A stretch of DNA of 64,000 nucleotides from Dacryopinax spathularia (GCA_037974965.1 JBBPFI010000002.1:248001-312000), one strand, 5' to 3'. Shown: positions 32,191 to 44,030, counted from the stretch's first letter. Numbers and translations are program-made. The notes: a model not told the origin generated them from the sequence alone.

Positions 32191-34602
32191 ATGCCCCGCA
32201 CACCGCCTGATCTGGCGGACGTCCTCGACCGCCTGACATCTCTCAAACGCCGTCGTCCAACGCGCCTCGTCACCTCCCAGGTCGACACCCTCGAGCGACG
32301 CGCACAAGCCCTCTCAGCGCCGGTCTACTCCTTACCGGTCGAGCTCCTCTCCTACATCTTCGTCCTTGCTGCATCGCAAGACGACAACTTCCCCCTGACA
32401 GCGAGTGCGGTTTCGAGCGCGTGGAGAGCGGTGGCACGGGGGTATGCTCCTCTTTGGGCGGACGTCAAGCTGCGACTGCCGAAGCCCAAGTCGTCTCTCC
32501 CTTCCACTCCTACTCCGGAAGATGGCGGGCCTGAGGATGGCGAGGGGGAGCAAGAGGATGAGGAGGACGTGGATGTGGAGGATGTGGTGGACGAGGAGGA
32601 CGAGGGTGGAGAAGAGGAAGACATGCCGTTCTCGTACTACTCTGCACCCTTCGAAACACGTCAACGGCAGCGCCTATCGCACCACCTCACTCTCTCCCGC
32701 CAGTCTTCGTTACACCTCGACGTCGAATACGCCGCCCATTCTCGCACGTCCGCCCTTCTGAAGCTAGTTCACCCGCATATACCCAGGTGCAAGAGCCTCA
32801 AGCTGTGGAACCGGGGACCCGCGCTTCCCAGACTCGGGGAGCTTTTGGCCGTACCCGCGGGGGGGATGAGTATGTTGCGAGTGCTGGATTTGGCAGGATT
32901 CTGCTTGCGAGATGTGGGAGAGGCGCTCGACCTGCTACGTCAAGCACCGGCATTGAAGGTCCTTGCCATACGAGACGTCCACTTTATCCCTCCTCCTGCA
33001 CTTCCTCTCCCTACCAGCAACGACAACAACCAGCAAATACTCAGCCTTTTGCAACTCAACGATCTCCTGATCGACGAACCCGCTCCCTACCTCCTCTCGC
33101 TCCTTCTCCCTCTACTTTACACTCCCAACCTGCGCTCGCTCACTCTCAGCACGCATACATGCGACCCCAAACGCCTATCCTATATCAGCCTCCGTCCGCC
33201 CGTCGGTTCCTGGGGACGAGTGAAGCTCCTGAGAGTCCGAGGATGCGCATGGGACAACCGAGCTGTCCTAGGCTTGTTGGGGATGTGTATGGCCGTAGAG
33301 GGCCTGGTGCTACAAGGCACTGTGGTGACCGATCTGCTGCTGGACGCTCTTTCCCGACCTATCCCTACCCGTCCTCGTACGGACGCGTCCTTGGGCGGCG
33401 GGGCAGTCAAGTGGCTAGCGCCTAGGCTCGGAAGTGCATATCTACACACCAGAGCGAGGTTCTCCAGGGAGGCGGTGATGAGGTTCGTGGATGCTAGGCT
33501 GCCCGTTCCCATCCCCCGGCCAGCGGCTCCTGGTGCTGCTGCTACGGTCAAACCTGTTGCTCCTTCTGCCCTTCCTGCCACGGTCGATCCAGCTGTACCT
33601 GGTCCTCAGACAACCAACATCATGAGAGAGCCCGAGGGAAAGAAGAACAGGCCACCGCCGTTGCCAGTCGGAACGGTCTTTCCTCATTCCGGGCTCGCAC
33701 CTGCCGCGCCGGGAGGACCACTCACCCCTATGACACCCTCCAACCTCCCCAATCTAGCCAGCTCGACCAACTCGCCCCATGTTGACCCCTCAAGCGCACG
33801 ACTTTCGGCACTCGCAGCTGCTGCGGCCGCTGCTTTGCCTATTATGCCTCTCCCGCCTACGCCTACTTCGCCCTATCCCCCCGGTTCGGCGACAGCGGCG
33901 CATACGCCCACTCCGTCTACATTCACTTCGCCGCATCCGCCGAGTCAGACGCATATATCCGTCGCTACTACCGCTGCAGCTCAGACTCAGATACCCACCG
34001 CTCGTCCGGGGCAACCTCAGCGGCCTCCACCTGTACGTGCACCCACCCCTCTCCGCCTTCTGGGGATCTTCGGCCTGCAACACACCCCCACGCCTACACC
34101 TGCCCTATTTCAGACACCCTCCGTGCCAGTGGCTGCCACCAATACCACCAATCAACAGAACGCCAACCCAGCCAACCAGGCCATCGCTGCTCAGCCTCCA
34201 CCACCAAGCCTAGCAGACGCCGCCTTCCGCGCCTGGCTCACACGCCGGATCGGCCCCGAGACCCGTACGTTCCCGATCTGGAACAACTTCAGACGAACTG
34301 TTGTTCAGCGGTTCGCGGCTGCCGCTGCAGCGAGTGGTGGGGGTGGAGGGTTTGTCGTTCAGCCTGTTGGAGGGTTCGGGACTACGGCTGCTCCAATTCC
34401 ACTGGTGGCTCCGGTCATCCCTGCCCCGACTCTGGCTGCCAGTATGAACGGCGGAGGGGTGGTTGCACCTGTTGTACCTGTTGCTGCACTTGGTCCGGCT
34501 GCAGCTGCGATGCACGTAGGTCCCAGCGCGGCTGCCGTAGGCGATGGGGCAGGCGGAGTGCGCACATACGTCCCACCAGCCCTGGGAGCGAGCTCTGTCT
34601 GA
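32191..34602 (+). CDS. Large F-box protein with acidic insert and Pro/Ala-rich C-terminus
   Basis: A single exon gives 803 aa. The N-terminus (LADVLDRLTSLKRRRPTRLV) is a short helical segment typical of basidiomycete F-box proteins. The F-box is LPVELLSYIFVLAAS through ASAVSSAWRAVARGYAPLWADV (about 48-100). Residues about 108-145 are an almost purely acidic stretch (runs of EDEED/DVVDEEDEG). Then comes a leucine-rich region (LRVLDLAGFCL, ALKVLAIRDV, LRSLTLSTHTC, KLLRVRGCAW, VEGLVLQGTV) ending around 440. The remaining 360 residues are Pro/Ala/Thr-rich and probably disordered. It belongs to a different F-box subfamily from the three intron-containing genes: no intron after the F-box and no GIALLD tail. 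Probable SCF adaptor with an unknown target. Confidence 0.82.
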   Translation: MPRTPPDLADVLDRLTSLKRRRPTRLVTSQVDTLERRAQALSAPVYSLPVELLSYIFVLAASQDDNFPLTASAVSSAWRAVARGYAPLWADVKLRLPKPKSSLPSTPTPEDGGPEDGEGEQEDEEDVDVEDVVDEEDEGGEEEDMPFSYYSAPFETRQRQRLSHHLTLSRQSSLHLDVEYAAHSRTSALLKLVHPHIPRCKSLKLWNRGPALPRLGELLAVPAGGMSMLRVLDLAGFCLRDVGEALDLLRQAPALKVLAIRDVHFIPPPALPLPTSNDNNQQILSLLQLNDLLIDEPAPYLLSLLLPLLYTPNLRSLTLSTHTCDPKRLSYISLRPPVGSWGRVKLLRVRGCAWDNRAVLGLLGMCMAVEGLVLQGTVVTDLLLDALSRPIPTRPRTDASLGGGAVKWLAPRLGSAYLHTRARFSREAVMRFVDARLPVPIPRPAAPGAAATVKPVAPSALPATVDPAVPGPQTTNIMREPEGKKNRPPPLPVGTVFPHSGLAPAAPGGPLTPMTPSNLPNLASSTNSPHVDPSSARLSALAAAAAAALPIMPLPPTPTSPYPPGSATAAHTPTPSTFTSPHPPSQTHISVATTAAAQTQIPTARPGQPQRPPPVRAPTPLRLLGIFGLQHTPTPTPALFQTPSVPVAATNTTNQQNANPANQAIAAQPPPPSLADAAFRAWLTRRIGPETRTFPIWNNFRRTVVQRFAAAAAASGGGGGFVVQPVGGFGTTAAPIPLVAPVIPAPTLAASMNGGGVVAPVVPVAALGPAAAAMHVGPSAAAVGDGAGGVRTYVPPALGASSV

Positions 34603-35389
34603 TCGGTGGAAACGACCAACGCACGAACCTGAACCACCGTATGAGATGATGCCATGCAGTCTTGCAGGGTGGCCTCTCATCGTTTCATGCCAAAAGCACC
34701 CTGGACGAAACCCACAAGCGTACGAACGTAAATGCCCTTCAATTCACGACCCCAACCGCAAGCCACTTTGAAACTTCTCTGGCCTCTGCATCATCTCTGT
34801 ATTATACTTTCACTCTTCAAGCAATTCTCTGCACCACTTCTCGTCGTAACGTGCGCGAGAATAAGCCCTATTGTTGTATCGCTTCACACGTTTTCCCCTC
34901 TGACGCTGCCATCCACTCGGTACGGACACTGCACACGTGCCTCTCTTACTCATTTCTCATGGGTTTCCGGGAACAGTTCCTCTCGGCTGAATCTGATTCT
35001 TGTCTGATAGTTGTAATGATTGTAGCTCAAGTAGGTTTTTCGCAAAACGTTCCTTGTCACCTAGTTGTCATGCATTCTCTTTCCCCCACAAATACATAGC
35101 TTGTCCCACGCATCCCCTCTCGGCCGTAACAGCAAATGCACGCTTTGTACGAAGGTATATTTCGATGATTGTGACTTCTGCCATCTTCACGGTGCATCTT
35201 CTGTACATTGTTCCGCAGCACGGGGTTCGAGTCACTACGGCGCCTGTGGGGAACCCCATGCGCCCGTTTTAATCCCGTCTGGAATGTCATGTCTCTGACT
35301 CGTCTGCCTTATCCGCCCCTTCCCATTCAAAACTAGCCTGGGCCAGGCGGGGCCAAGCAGCCAAGCTGTCTCCCCGGTAAACACTTAAC
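34603..35389. other. Intergenic
   Basis: The 3' flank of the F-box gene and upstream region of the second aminotransferase gene. The DNA is less GC-rich. A GGTTCGAGTC string near 35223 resembles a tRNA B box but no cloverleaf or A box fits. Confidence 0.5.
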
Positions 35390-36812
35390 ATGGGGACCGA
35401 CGAAGCCGCAACGAAAGGTAACATCACCATCTCATCCATCACAAAGGGAGCTCATGGTCTCCTTTTGCTCCTCATTAGCGCCCCATCTCTCCAACCGAGG
35501 TGCACGGATCCTCACTTCCTATGGATCGAGTGTCAAGCCCTCCGACTCTCCCCTCCGAGACGCTTACGACCCCGAACACAATCCAAACGGGTACATCAAC
35601 CTAAATGCTGCCCAGAACACCTTACAACATGCTGAACTGCTCGCCTTCCTCAAAGAGCGGTTCGACCTCTCACAAGTAGACTTCACATTCGGAGATGACC
35701 TTTCGGGATCTGCACGTCTCCTCCGAGGCCTGACAGCCTTCGTTAATCGGAACTTCAACCCTACCAAGCCAGTATCGGAGGACGACATCGTGGTCGGCGC
35801 AGGCTGCGGTCCCCTCACTGAGCAGCTCTTTCAGTACCTCGCCGACCCTGGTGAGGGTATGCTCCTCCCGGTACCCTACTTCGCTGGGTACATAGGTGAC
35901 CTGACTGTGCGGAACGGGATTGTGCCTGTGCCAATCTCGGTGAGCATGGAGGAGCATTTCTCGACCTCGAACATGCCGGCCTTCGAGGCCGCACTCAAGA
36001 ACGCAGAAGGAGCTGGCACACCCATACGCGGCCTCATTCTGTGTAATCCGCACAACCCGCTCGGTCGATGTTATCCACGGGAGGCCTTGCTACAGTATGG
36101 TCGATTCTGCGAGCAGCACGACCTGCATCTCGTCTGCGATGAGATCTTCGCCTTCTCTACCTTCCACTGTCCCGACCTGCCTGAGCAGGCGCCATTCGTT
36201 TCGGCCTTATCGATTGACTGGGCGAAGGAAGCAGGCTGCAACCCCGCGCGAGTACACATCTTGTACGGTTTCTCCAAGGACTTCAATGCAAATGGTCTAC
36301 GTGGTGGCGCTCTGATCTCACCTTATAACCCCGACCTTCTCGCGGCAGTCAGGGCGACAAGCCACTACATCAAGATGTCTGGTGCGACGAGCGTATTATG
36401 GTCACTCATATTGGAGAGCGATGCATTCTGGTCCAGCTTCGTGAAGGAGAACCAGCGCCGGCTGAAGGCAGCGTACACATATGCGACGACTTGGCTGAAG
36501 TTCCAGCAGATCCCGTATTTCCCCGCGTGTGCAGGACATTACGTCGCCGTCGACCTGCGCCGGTTCTTCCCCAGGGTGGATGTCGAGGGTAAGGCAATAC
36601 CGGAGGATGACGACACTGCGAGAGATCAAGAGCTCAACAAGTTGCTGATGAAGCATAAGGTGATGCTGGGCGCATCTTCTAGCTTTGGGTTCCCGCAGAA
36701 AGGCTGGTTCAGGCTATGCTACACTATGAAGCCAGAGAAGATCCTCGTCGCCTTCCGGCGGCTGGAGAAAGCGTATGGCTTGCAGGAGTGGAAGGGTGTG
36801 GCTCCCGAATAG
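35390..36812 (+). CDS. ACC-synthase-like PLP aminotransferase (copy 2)
   Basis: Exons 35390-35417 and 35479-36812, with a 61-nt phase-1 intron (GTAACA...TAG), give 453 aa. The first exon codes only MGTDEAATK, and splicing yields KAPHLSNRG, matching KSAPQLSARG of copy 1 across the same intron position. Motifs: YINLNAAQNTLQ, FTFGDDLSGS, LCNPHNPLGRCYP, VCDEIFAFSTF, and LYGFSKDFNANGLRGG with the Schiff-base Lys. GWFRLCYTMK carries the carboxylate-binding Arg. The Tyr of the DEIY motif is replaced by Phe (DEIF), a notable difference from copy 1, while YF and NP-HNPLG positions are kept. Located directly upstream of the seven acyltransferase-like genes. A metabolic link is possible but unproven. 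Confidence 0.87.
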
Positions 36813-37381
36813 GGAGGCTATAGACCGAGATGTTAGACCTTTGACATGGACAGACGACGAAGGTGGCGACCAGAGGTTCGCCTCTACCATAAACTCACAA
36901 GACAGCAGGGGAGATTGGGGGCCACCGACAGACATTAGATGAGGAAACTTCACGCTTGATTCTCTTTTCCTATTTTGGCTGTATCTTTGATCCGCGACAG
37001 CTTCGGGAAATAAGACGTGTAATCTCTTGATAAGAGCACGTGATAATCACGAGTGTAATGATGGGCGCAAATGATGTGAAGAACGGGTCTGTTACGCGCC
37101 CGATGCACAGCTTTGTCGGCTTCTCTTCCCTTCCTCGTCTGCCTTGATTGTCCGCCCTCGAGCGTCAACCTCAAGCACCATTGATAGGACCGGGCGCATC
37201 CAGTATCATACACTCGAATCAGGAGCATGGCGTATAATATCGAAAGAAGACACGATGGGAAGAACCCAAGGGATCCATGTTCTCACGCGTTCTGCTTGAG
37301 CAATGCAACATGGTTGATATAATGGCCCAGCTCTTTCTATCCCACCAGGAGTATCCATCTGACCTAGCCTACTGAGCGGCC
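36813..37381. promoter_or_regulatory. Upstream region of acyltransferase-like gene A
   Basis: This 570-bp region follows the aminotransferase gene on the same strand. A weak TATAATG sits about 65 bp before the start of gene A. No other feature is seen. Confidence 0.4.
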
Positions 37382-39110
37382 ATGCCAACTCCTTGGGCGT
37401 GGCAGTCTGGTCCTCCAGCTTTCCTTGAAACATCTCTGCCTGATGAGCTCAAAGCACGTAAATGGAACCGCCCGCTCTGGGGACCTGAAGTCGTTTTCGC
37501 TATCGGCACGCTGCTGATGCCGAAGTCATCGGACATGCTGATCTCTTGTCACCTACGTCCTGCCCAAGCATTGCAGGCCATCTCGCTGGAGGATGTGCGG
37601 AAGGCGATGAGACTGCTCCGCTGGCAACATCCAGGAATAGCCGTGAATGTCGCATTTCCGCCCTTCACGAGCATGGCCGATTTCAAGGCAAAGGAGGGTC
37701 GGCTTGTCTACCGCGCACCCACAGGAGAGGAAGAAGTCGATAGCTGGCTGGACGAGGTCGTTTTCGATAAGACCGGTATTCTCGTTTCCAATGGAGGAGA
37801 TTTGGGCGCTGCCCTTGCCACCCTGCGGAGGGACCTCGGCGCCGCTTCCAAAGCACGCGAGACGTACTTCTTCAAGATCTATTACCTCGGCGATCGGGCA
37901 ACGAACAAGCATGCTATCCTTCTTCACATCGGCCACACCATCTCAGATGGAATAGGGACATTCGAAGCCCTTGATCTGTGGCTGCATGCCCTCGCTTCAG
38001 TCCTTTCTGAGGAGGACACAGAGTACAGGTGGGGAGAGGAGGTCGAACGGCTAGACAAGGCCATGCCCGAAAGGAGTTCGGAGCCTTGGATTCCGGAGCC
38101 CGTCACACTCGAGCATCCGGCTCTGAAAGCGGTAGTCGCCGCGCAGCAAATTCCTCCCGTACGTTCGTCCGAAATTGACAGTGCCTTCTGTCTTGACGGT
38201 AATACGTCTACAGCCGAAATTTGGCCTGCCAATCCTGTATCCCGACGCCACTCCAAGTTTGACCGCTAACCTCGTCCGCACTTTCCAAGCCCCGTTCGCC
38301 GAGAATCTCCGACTCGCCGCTCGTGCACAAGGCGTAGGCATATTCGCCGTCCTCGTCGCTGCCAACCTACTTACACTACTCAACCTCTCCCCTCCTGCGG
38401 ACGCTGAAGGCGAGCTGGCGGCGAGACCGCCAGGTCCCGGAGATCTCCGCGGCAAGTATCTCGCTGGTGGAGCTGTCGCCAAGAAGGATCGAAGCACCTG
38501 GCAGATCGCTACTGCCGTCAGCAGTGGCGTGATCCCCTGCCGCCATCTCGAGAGGTTCCTTCACTCAATGGAAGGCAACACAACTGTGAAGGCCACAGAC
38601 ATCTACACTCTTGCGCGTGAAATCCAGCAGCTGGTCAAGGAACGTGAGCCGTACCAGGCAACTGCCGCTCGCTGGGCTCCAGTCGCCACGGCGATGCGCA
38701 TGTCCGCTCTCTTCCAAGCCACCGCCACAACTCTCGGCAAGCCGGCATCCGCAGCTACTGGGCACGACACTCCCAGACTGAAAGTGATCGAAGTGTCCTC
38801 AATTGGGCTGGTCGACGACTCCCTTTGCTCCTCGTATCCAGCCAACGCCCCCAATCCTCAGTTTACGATCAGCGAGCCCGTATTCAGCGGCATCCAGCCG
38901 TCCCTACCGCCAAATGAGATAGGGGGCTTCGTACATTGCTACACGTGGGAGGGCACCTTTTTTATGAGCTGGAGCTGGCCCCAGGCCTTTATGGGCGGTG
39001 TACAGGAGCTAAAGGCGAGGGAAGGTGATGTCACGGTGTTGGATTACATTGATCGGTTTGTTGGGGTGCTTGAGAGGCTTGTAGAAGGCGTCAAGCCGGA
39101 CCCCGCTTGA
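37382..39110 (+). CDS. HxxxDG acyltransferase-like protein A
   Basis: Exons 37382-38158 (259 codons) and 38214-39110, joined across a 55-nt phase-0 intron, give 557 aa. The N-terminal PWAWQSGPP box is shared by all seven paralogs. LRWQHPGIAVNVAFPPF, WLDEVVFDK and RWGEEVERLDKAMPER follow. The putative catalytic motif is H185TISDG190 inside GHTISDGIGTFEALDLWLH, as in CAT-fold acyltransferases (BAHD, PapA, condensation domains, alcohol acetyltransferases). The second half has FGLPILYPDA, DLRGKYLAGGAVAKKDRS, TLAREIQQLV, SSIGLVDDSL and YTWEGTFFMSWSWP. It lacks the second intron found in the other six copies and alone lies on plus. It belongs with B and G (HPGIA and PPNEIGG signatures). Acyl donor and acceptor are unknown. 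Confidence 0.85.
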
Positions 39111-39385
39111 ACAAGGAAACGATGGGGAAGCGTTGGAACGCAATTGTAGACAACAGAGCTCTCCACGCAACCGGGTCCGCGAGAGCTAAGTGGGATGTAA
39201 ACGAATCATTATAGACAACACAAATCGTTCCATTTCCTTTCCAATCTACACTATGCATTCCAGTAGCCCGAACCTATATAACCAAATTATGTACACTAAA
39301 GAACCATCAAAGAAGGGAGAAATCCTAGCCGCGTGTTATACAAATGTGGAGCCGTCCCAGTCTTTTTGTTCTCATCGCCGACGAG

Positions 39386-40872
39386 CTAATCATCCCATTC
39401 GAAATAACTCTCCCCCTTCCTCTTGCCTTCCTTCTCCCGGAGCCGAGCCATACTCTTCCTCCTGAACGGACTCTTGGACCTCAACGTTCCGAGCGCGCTA
39501 CCAGGCCTGCCTTGAGATGGTGCCGATACAGGTGACGGAGGCAGCTGAGGCACAGGCGGAACTGGCGTGACTGATAGCGGAAACCGAGAGGAGCGAGAGG
39601 AGAGAGAGGGTGTTGTTGACCGCGGGCGAGCATGTTCCTCCGCAGATGAGTAATAGCCGTCCCACTGCCGAGGTTGCTGTAGCGGTGTAGGTGCACGCGA
39701 TGAACTGAACGAGGGCCTGCCAAAACTTTGCTGATCCGAGAACCTCGGTCGTGCTTGGGGCTGCTGGGCTGGAGAGCTCGCCTGAGGAGTGGAGAGGATT
39801 GAGAAGGATGACGAGGAAGTAGACGTCGATGTTGAGGAGTGTGTTTGTGTGCGACTCAGCATCGGTCCTTGGCGACTAGGATCTTGCAGCCGGAAACCAA
39901 GTGCGACCCACAGACGCTTACTCTCTGGATACACCGAAAGATACTCCTTCACCCACTGCTCGGCACCCTCGTTGAGAGGCTGGTGCACACCGTCCCGGCG
40001 CTCACGAGAATGCAGAAGCCCCTCACAAATCTTCTCCTTCCTCAGATCCAGCCCCACCTTGACTGCGCGTGCCATAAGCATTTCGAGGTCGGCATGTTCG
40101 GACCATTGCCTCCGACGGTCCCGCATGCTTATTTCTTTCCCTGGAAGAACGTAGCGATTCTCCATCCACTTTCGCAGCTTAGCAAGCAATACGAGTGGGA
40201 GCGGAAGGAGCGGAAATGAAGAGTGCCATGTTATGTCCGCACTGGTCAAGTAAGGGACAGTCGGCGTAGGTGGGAGGTGCAGGTGAACGGCTAATGCGGT
40301 GGAGGGTAGGCGATAGAGAAGTTGTTGCGAAAGTGCAGTAGCACTGTTGAGTGTCGGCGGCGTAAGTGACGATGGCGAGGAAGGAAGGATGAAATATTTT
40401 GAATTGTGTGAGATCAGCCGGCGGAGGAGTGTGGCATACTCTGACGGATCGGTAAGAATCACTAGGTCGATCATCTATGAGGGCCATGAGAGTACCACTC
40501 TTGTACGGTTTGGGGGAAGCGTACCTCCGGATCTCGGGTTGCTCCGTACACCCGGGCTGCCAAATCGCCTGCTGCACAGGAATGTACACCCAGCCCGCGA
40601 AGGAGGCGAATCGTCTCCCTCGCAACCTGCATGACCGTCTCGAAGTCGACCCTCGCCGCTGCGTTCGCCTCATAAGGTTCCTGAGGTAGGCGTACGACTG
40701 CCCCATCTGGAAGAGCAACCGCTTCATAACTCGGCAGCTTCAACAGCTTCTTCCGGGCGCTGGATTGGGTCGGAGTAGGCGAAGTTCGACCAGCAGAGTC
40801 GACAAGTGTACGCTCGCTGTCGGTCGATCCCGAAGACTGCGTTGAGGAGCGGTTCCAGCTGAACAGCGACAT
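39386..40872 (-). CDS. Nucleotidyltransferase-fold-like protein
   Basis: Exons 40872-40525 and 40474-39386, with a 50-nt phase-0 intron (GTACGC...TAG), give 478 aa. The conserved part is KLPSYEAVALPDGAVVRLP, DFETVMQVARETIRLLRGLG, HSCAAGDLAARVYGATRDPE and, after the intron, MIDLVILT. A glycine-Asp turn before a helix followed by a hydrophobic strand with an Asp (G-D-L-A-A-R ... I-D-L-V-I-L) resembles the nucleotidyltransferase superfamily core, where a single Asp survives of the usual metal-binding pair. Further on are an Arg/Lys-rich helical part and a long Ser/Pro-rich tail. Fungal relatives are annotated only as hypothetical. It separates acyltransferase-like genes A and B and has no evident link to them. 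Confidence 0.7.
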
Positions 40873-42244
40873 TGGTGTTATGAGAGAAGCGTTTCAGTCT
40901 GGCAGGAATGAGGGAAGGACTGGTAACAATGAGTGTCCTCTCAAGCTGCGCAACGGGGAAGGAGGGAAAGGGAGAACGGCGATAGGGGTATAGGGGTATA
41001 GGGTTAGGCCAGGAGAGGCACAGGGCAAGGGGAAGTGCAGGGGTAAGCGAACACCGACCGAGAGGGGGAAACACCTCGTACAGTTTAAGCCAATATTTCA
41101 ACAGTTGCCCGGCCGTGTACGTCCCCCCTTCCAGCGCAACGCTCCCCCACCAGCAGGAAGCCCCCTCACTGAACGTCTCCACCCATCATCTCAATCATTC
41201 CACTTCTCTCCCTTCGAGGAATTCCCACAATCTGCCCAGCCCCTGCTGTCACTATAGTCCCTGAGCTATCGGAGAGCCGAGGCGACGCATTCATCTTTCC
41301 TGTTCAGGTGCGCAGCACCGGTACCCTAGCTTCTGGGGTTCTATCGCTGCTGTGCCGCTTCTTGATATGCTTCTGCGGACATTGGGAAGCAGTTTCCATC
41401 GCCGACTGAAGAAAGAAGGACCGAGAGGGGCCGTGCGGCCGGGAGAGCCATGAGACAGCGGGTAGAATTGCAATGCGATAGAATTGAACGGAAGATGGTG
41501 CGTGAAGGAAGGGACCGTATTGTCAGGAAGTGTCAAGGCGGGTACTGAATAACGAATGCGCGCGGATGCATGCAGTAATTCTAGCGGAGGAATGTGCGTT
41601 GTGGGGTACCGGAATGTGCAATATTTGGTCCTGTGAGAACCGCTCAGGGTCACTGTGAAGCTGCCTCTGATGGGGGGAGGGATTTGATCGGCTTGCGACC
41701 CATGAACCGTGGATGCCCGAGCTCAAAAAGATAATCGGGGAGCATTACAAGCTACAATAGTAATGATACTGTTCGCCCGGGAACCAAGGGGAAATATGTA
41801 TAACTACAACTCGCGGATAACCCACCCGATCAGGACATCCGTTTTCCAAATTAGACTTCCTCATTCATCCGATCCTCCGGAGGTCGCGAACCCAGGGACC
41901 GTCTTCCAGTGTTCTGGCTCGCCTTCCTTGATGCATGACCGAGGGCTACGGGAATTGAGCACTTGCATTTGGAAAATTGTGATTCGCGTAGTGATATGGT
42001 GGTGTTGGGAGGAAGGGTGATGGATGATATTGTTGTCTCGACAACAGCTGTTCTGGATTTTCTATGTTCGTAACGAGGGGCCTGCAGAGGATATCATTCC
42101 ACTTTGGGTCGTACGACTCGGTTGCCCGGCTGACTGATCTGTTCCTCGTCTCTTTCAATATCTTGCAAAGGCTACATGAGCTATGGGCAACCGAGAGGAA
42201 GATAAAGCACAGCTGCTCAGGGCATCGGGAGGATCCCCGGCCCA
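40873..42244. other. Intergenic
   Basis: This is 1.37 kb between the start of the nucleotidyltransferase-like gene and the 3' end of gene B. It contains a short (GGGGTATA) double repeat at about 40984-41002. No gene is recognised. Confidence 0.45.
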
Positions 42245-44030
42245 TCACAGTCGACTCCTAGCTAGCACGCCGGGGCCGCCATCAGACTCACCCGATGTCC
42301 GACCGGACTTAGCGACGCCAGCCCCAATATCCGCCATGGCGGTCAACAGCTCCGCGAACTTCTCAAAATACGACAACACCGTTGGCTCACCCCTTCTGGC
42401 GCGCTGTTTCTGCTCCTCGACGGTACCCATGAATGCTTCCGGCCAGCTGACGTATACAAATAGCGTGCCTTGCCAGGTGTAAGGATATAGGAGGCCACCA
42501 ACTTCGTTTGGTGGCTCGTTGGGCTGCACGCCGCTCAGCAGTGGTTCGGAGATAGTGAAGACCGGGTTTGGCGAGTTGACAGGGTAGGAAGCCGCAAGGG
42601 AGTCGTCCATCAGCCCGACGGAGGACGCATGGATGATTTTCTCATTCGGAGGATCACTGTCGGATGATAAGCCGAGCGGCATAGAAATACGAGCCAAACT
42701 CACGCAGGAGCGGTAGCAGCAGCACCAGCCATCTTTGCAGCGACGATAGGTACCCATGTAGCCGCCGTCGCCTGTAGCGGCGCCTGAGCCATCACTTGCG
42801 CATGTACCTCCCTCGCTAGAACCCATACGTCCTTGACGAGGTCTTTGCTCTCCAAGAACCGTTCGAGATTCTTGCAGACAATCAAGCCGCCACCCAAGGA
42901 GCAAGCGACCTGCCACGTCCGTCTGTCCTTCTTGGCTTCGGCTCCGCCAATGAGGTGTTTGCCGCGGAGGTCGAAGTTGCCAGGTGGTCGTATAGTCAGC
43001 TCTCCTTTTGATGACGGAGGGCAGACGGCCAATAGAGCAAGGTAGTTTGCCGCGACCAATGCTGCATAGATCCCGCATCCGTTTGCTTTGGTGGCACGTT
43101 TAAGGTTGTCCGCGAATGGGGCAGGGAAGATTTTGCGAACAGTGCCGGTGTAGGTTGGATCAGCGTTAGGATGAATCATCGGAATGCCGAATCGCCCCTG
43201 TTCTTTCTGCGAATTCGTGAGAAACAGATAGGTAAGAAGCATACAGCACACACCTCAGGTAGCTGGGCTGCCAACGCGAGCGCTCTTAGTGCCGGATAGT
43301 CGGCCGGATTAGGATTCGGCTGCCATGGGATAGCCGACCTCTCCGGCAACGCCTTATCCAGTCGACTGCCCTCTTCGCCCCACCTATACTCCTGCTTCCG
43401 GCCTGTGAGCGCCTTTGCGAGCTCGTGCAGCCACAGATCGAGCACTTCAAACAAGCCGATACCGTCGCACAGCGCGTGCGCCGTTTGAAGCATGACGGCG
43501 TGTTGGTTGGACCTGGTATTGCCGATGTAGGATACTCGGAACATCCATTTGCTGCGAGGTTTGATCGCCGCGGCCTCTCTCCTCATCGCATCGATGGCAG
43601 AGCGCAGGTCGCCATGCGCAGCCTCCAAGAAGCCACTTTTGTCGAAGACGACCTCGTCGAGCCAGGTGTTCACATCATCCTCCGAAGCAGGAGCTTGGTA
43701 GACGAATCGAATATCCGTTGGCTTGAAATCCGACAAGCTCTTGATCGGAGGGAAAGCAACAGTAGTTGCTATACCAGGGTGCTCCCATCGAAGGGAGCGC
43801 GTCGCACTTCGGACGTGGTCGAACGTCAAGGGCGTTTCAGGCGGAATGTGGATACGGCAACCGAGCAAGACATCCGCGGCGCCAGGACGGTAAACAACCT
43901 GCCCAATGGCAAAGTCAATCTCATGTCCCCAGAGCGCTCGACTCCACAAGCGATCCTTGAGTTCTTTCGGTAAGGTTGAGGCTTCAACGAATGGTGGAGG
44001 ACCTTGCTGCCATGCCCACGGCGTGGGCAT
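42245..44030 (-). CDS. HxxxDG acyltransferase-like protein B
   Basis: Exons 44030-43254 (259 codons, same length as in A and C), 43197-42704 and 42656-42245, with introns of 56 nt (phase 0) and 47 nt (phase 2), give 560 aa. The start MPTPWAW is preferred over a Met 10 codons upstream because a TATAAG-type element lies at 44098-44093. The catalytic-type motif is HALCDGIG, where the Gly normally before the His is Ala. Other family boxes: WEHPGIATTVAFPPI, WLDEVVFDKSG, YRWGEEGSRLDKALPERS, FGIPMIHPNADPTYTGT, DLRGKHLIGGAEAKKDR, VLAREVHAQV, SSVGLMDDSLA and YPYTWQGTLFVYVSWPEAFM. PPNEVGG places it in the A/B/G subgroup. The C-terminus carries an extra Gly/Ser-rich tail of about 25 residues. Confidence 0.85.

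Noticed and set aside
35215-35240. tRNA B-box-like string GGTTCGAGTC
   Set aside because: No A box at the right distance and no cloverleaf can be drawn from the flanking bases.
40981-41010. Interstitial telomere-like repeat (GGGGTATA units and GGGTTAGG)
   Set aside because: Only two or three imperfect units; too short to distinguish from chance.
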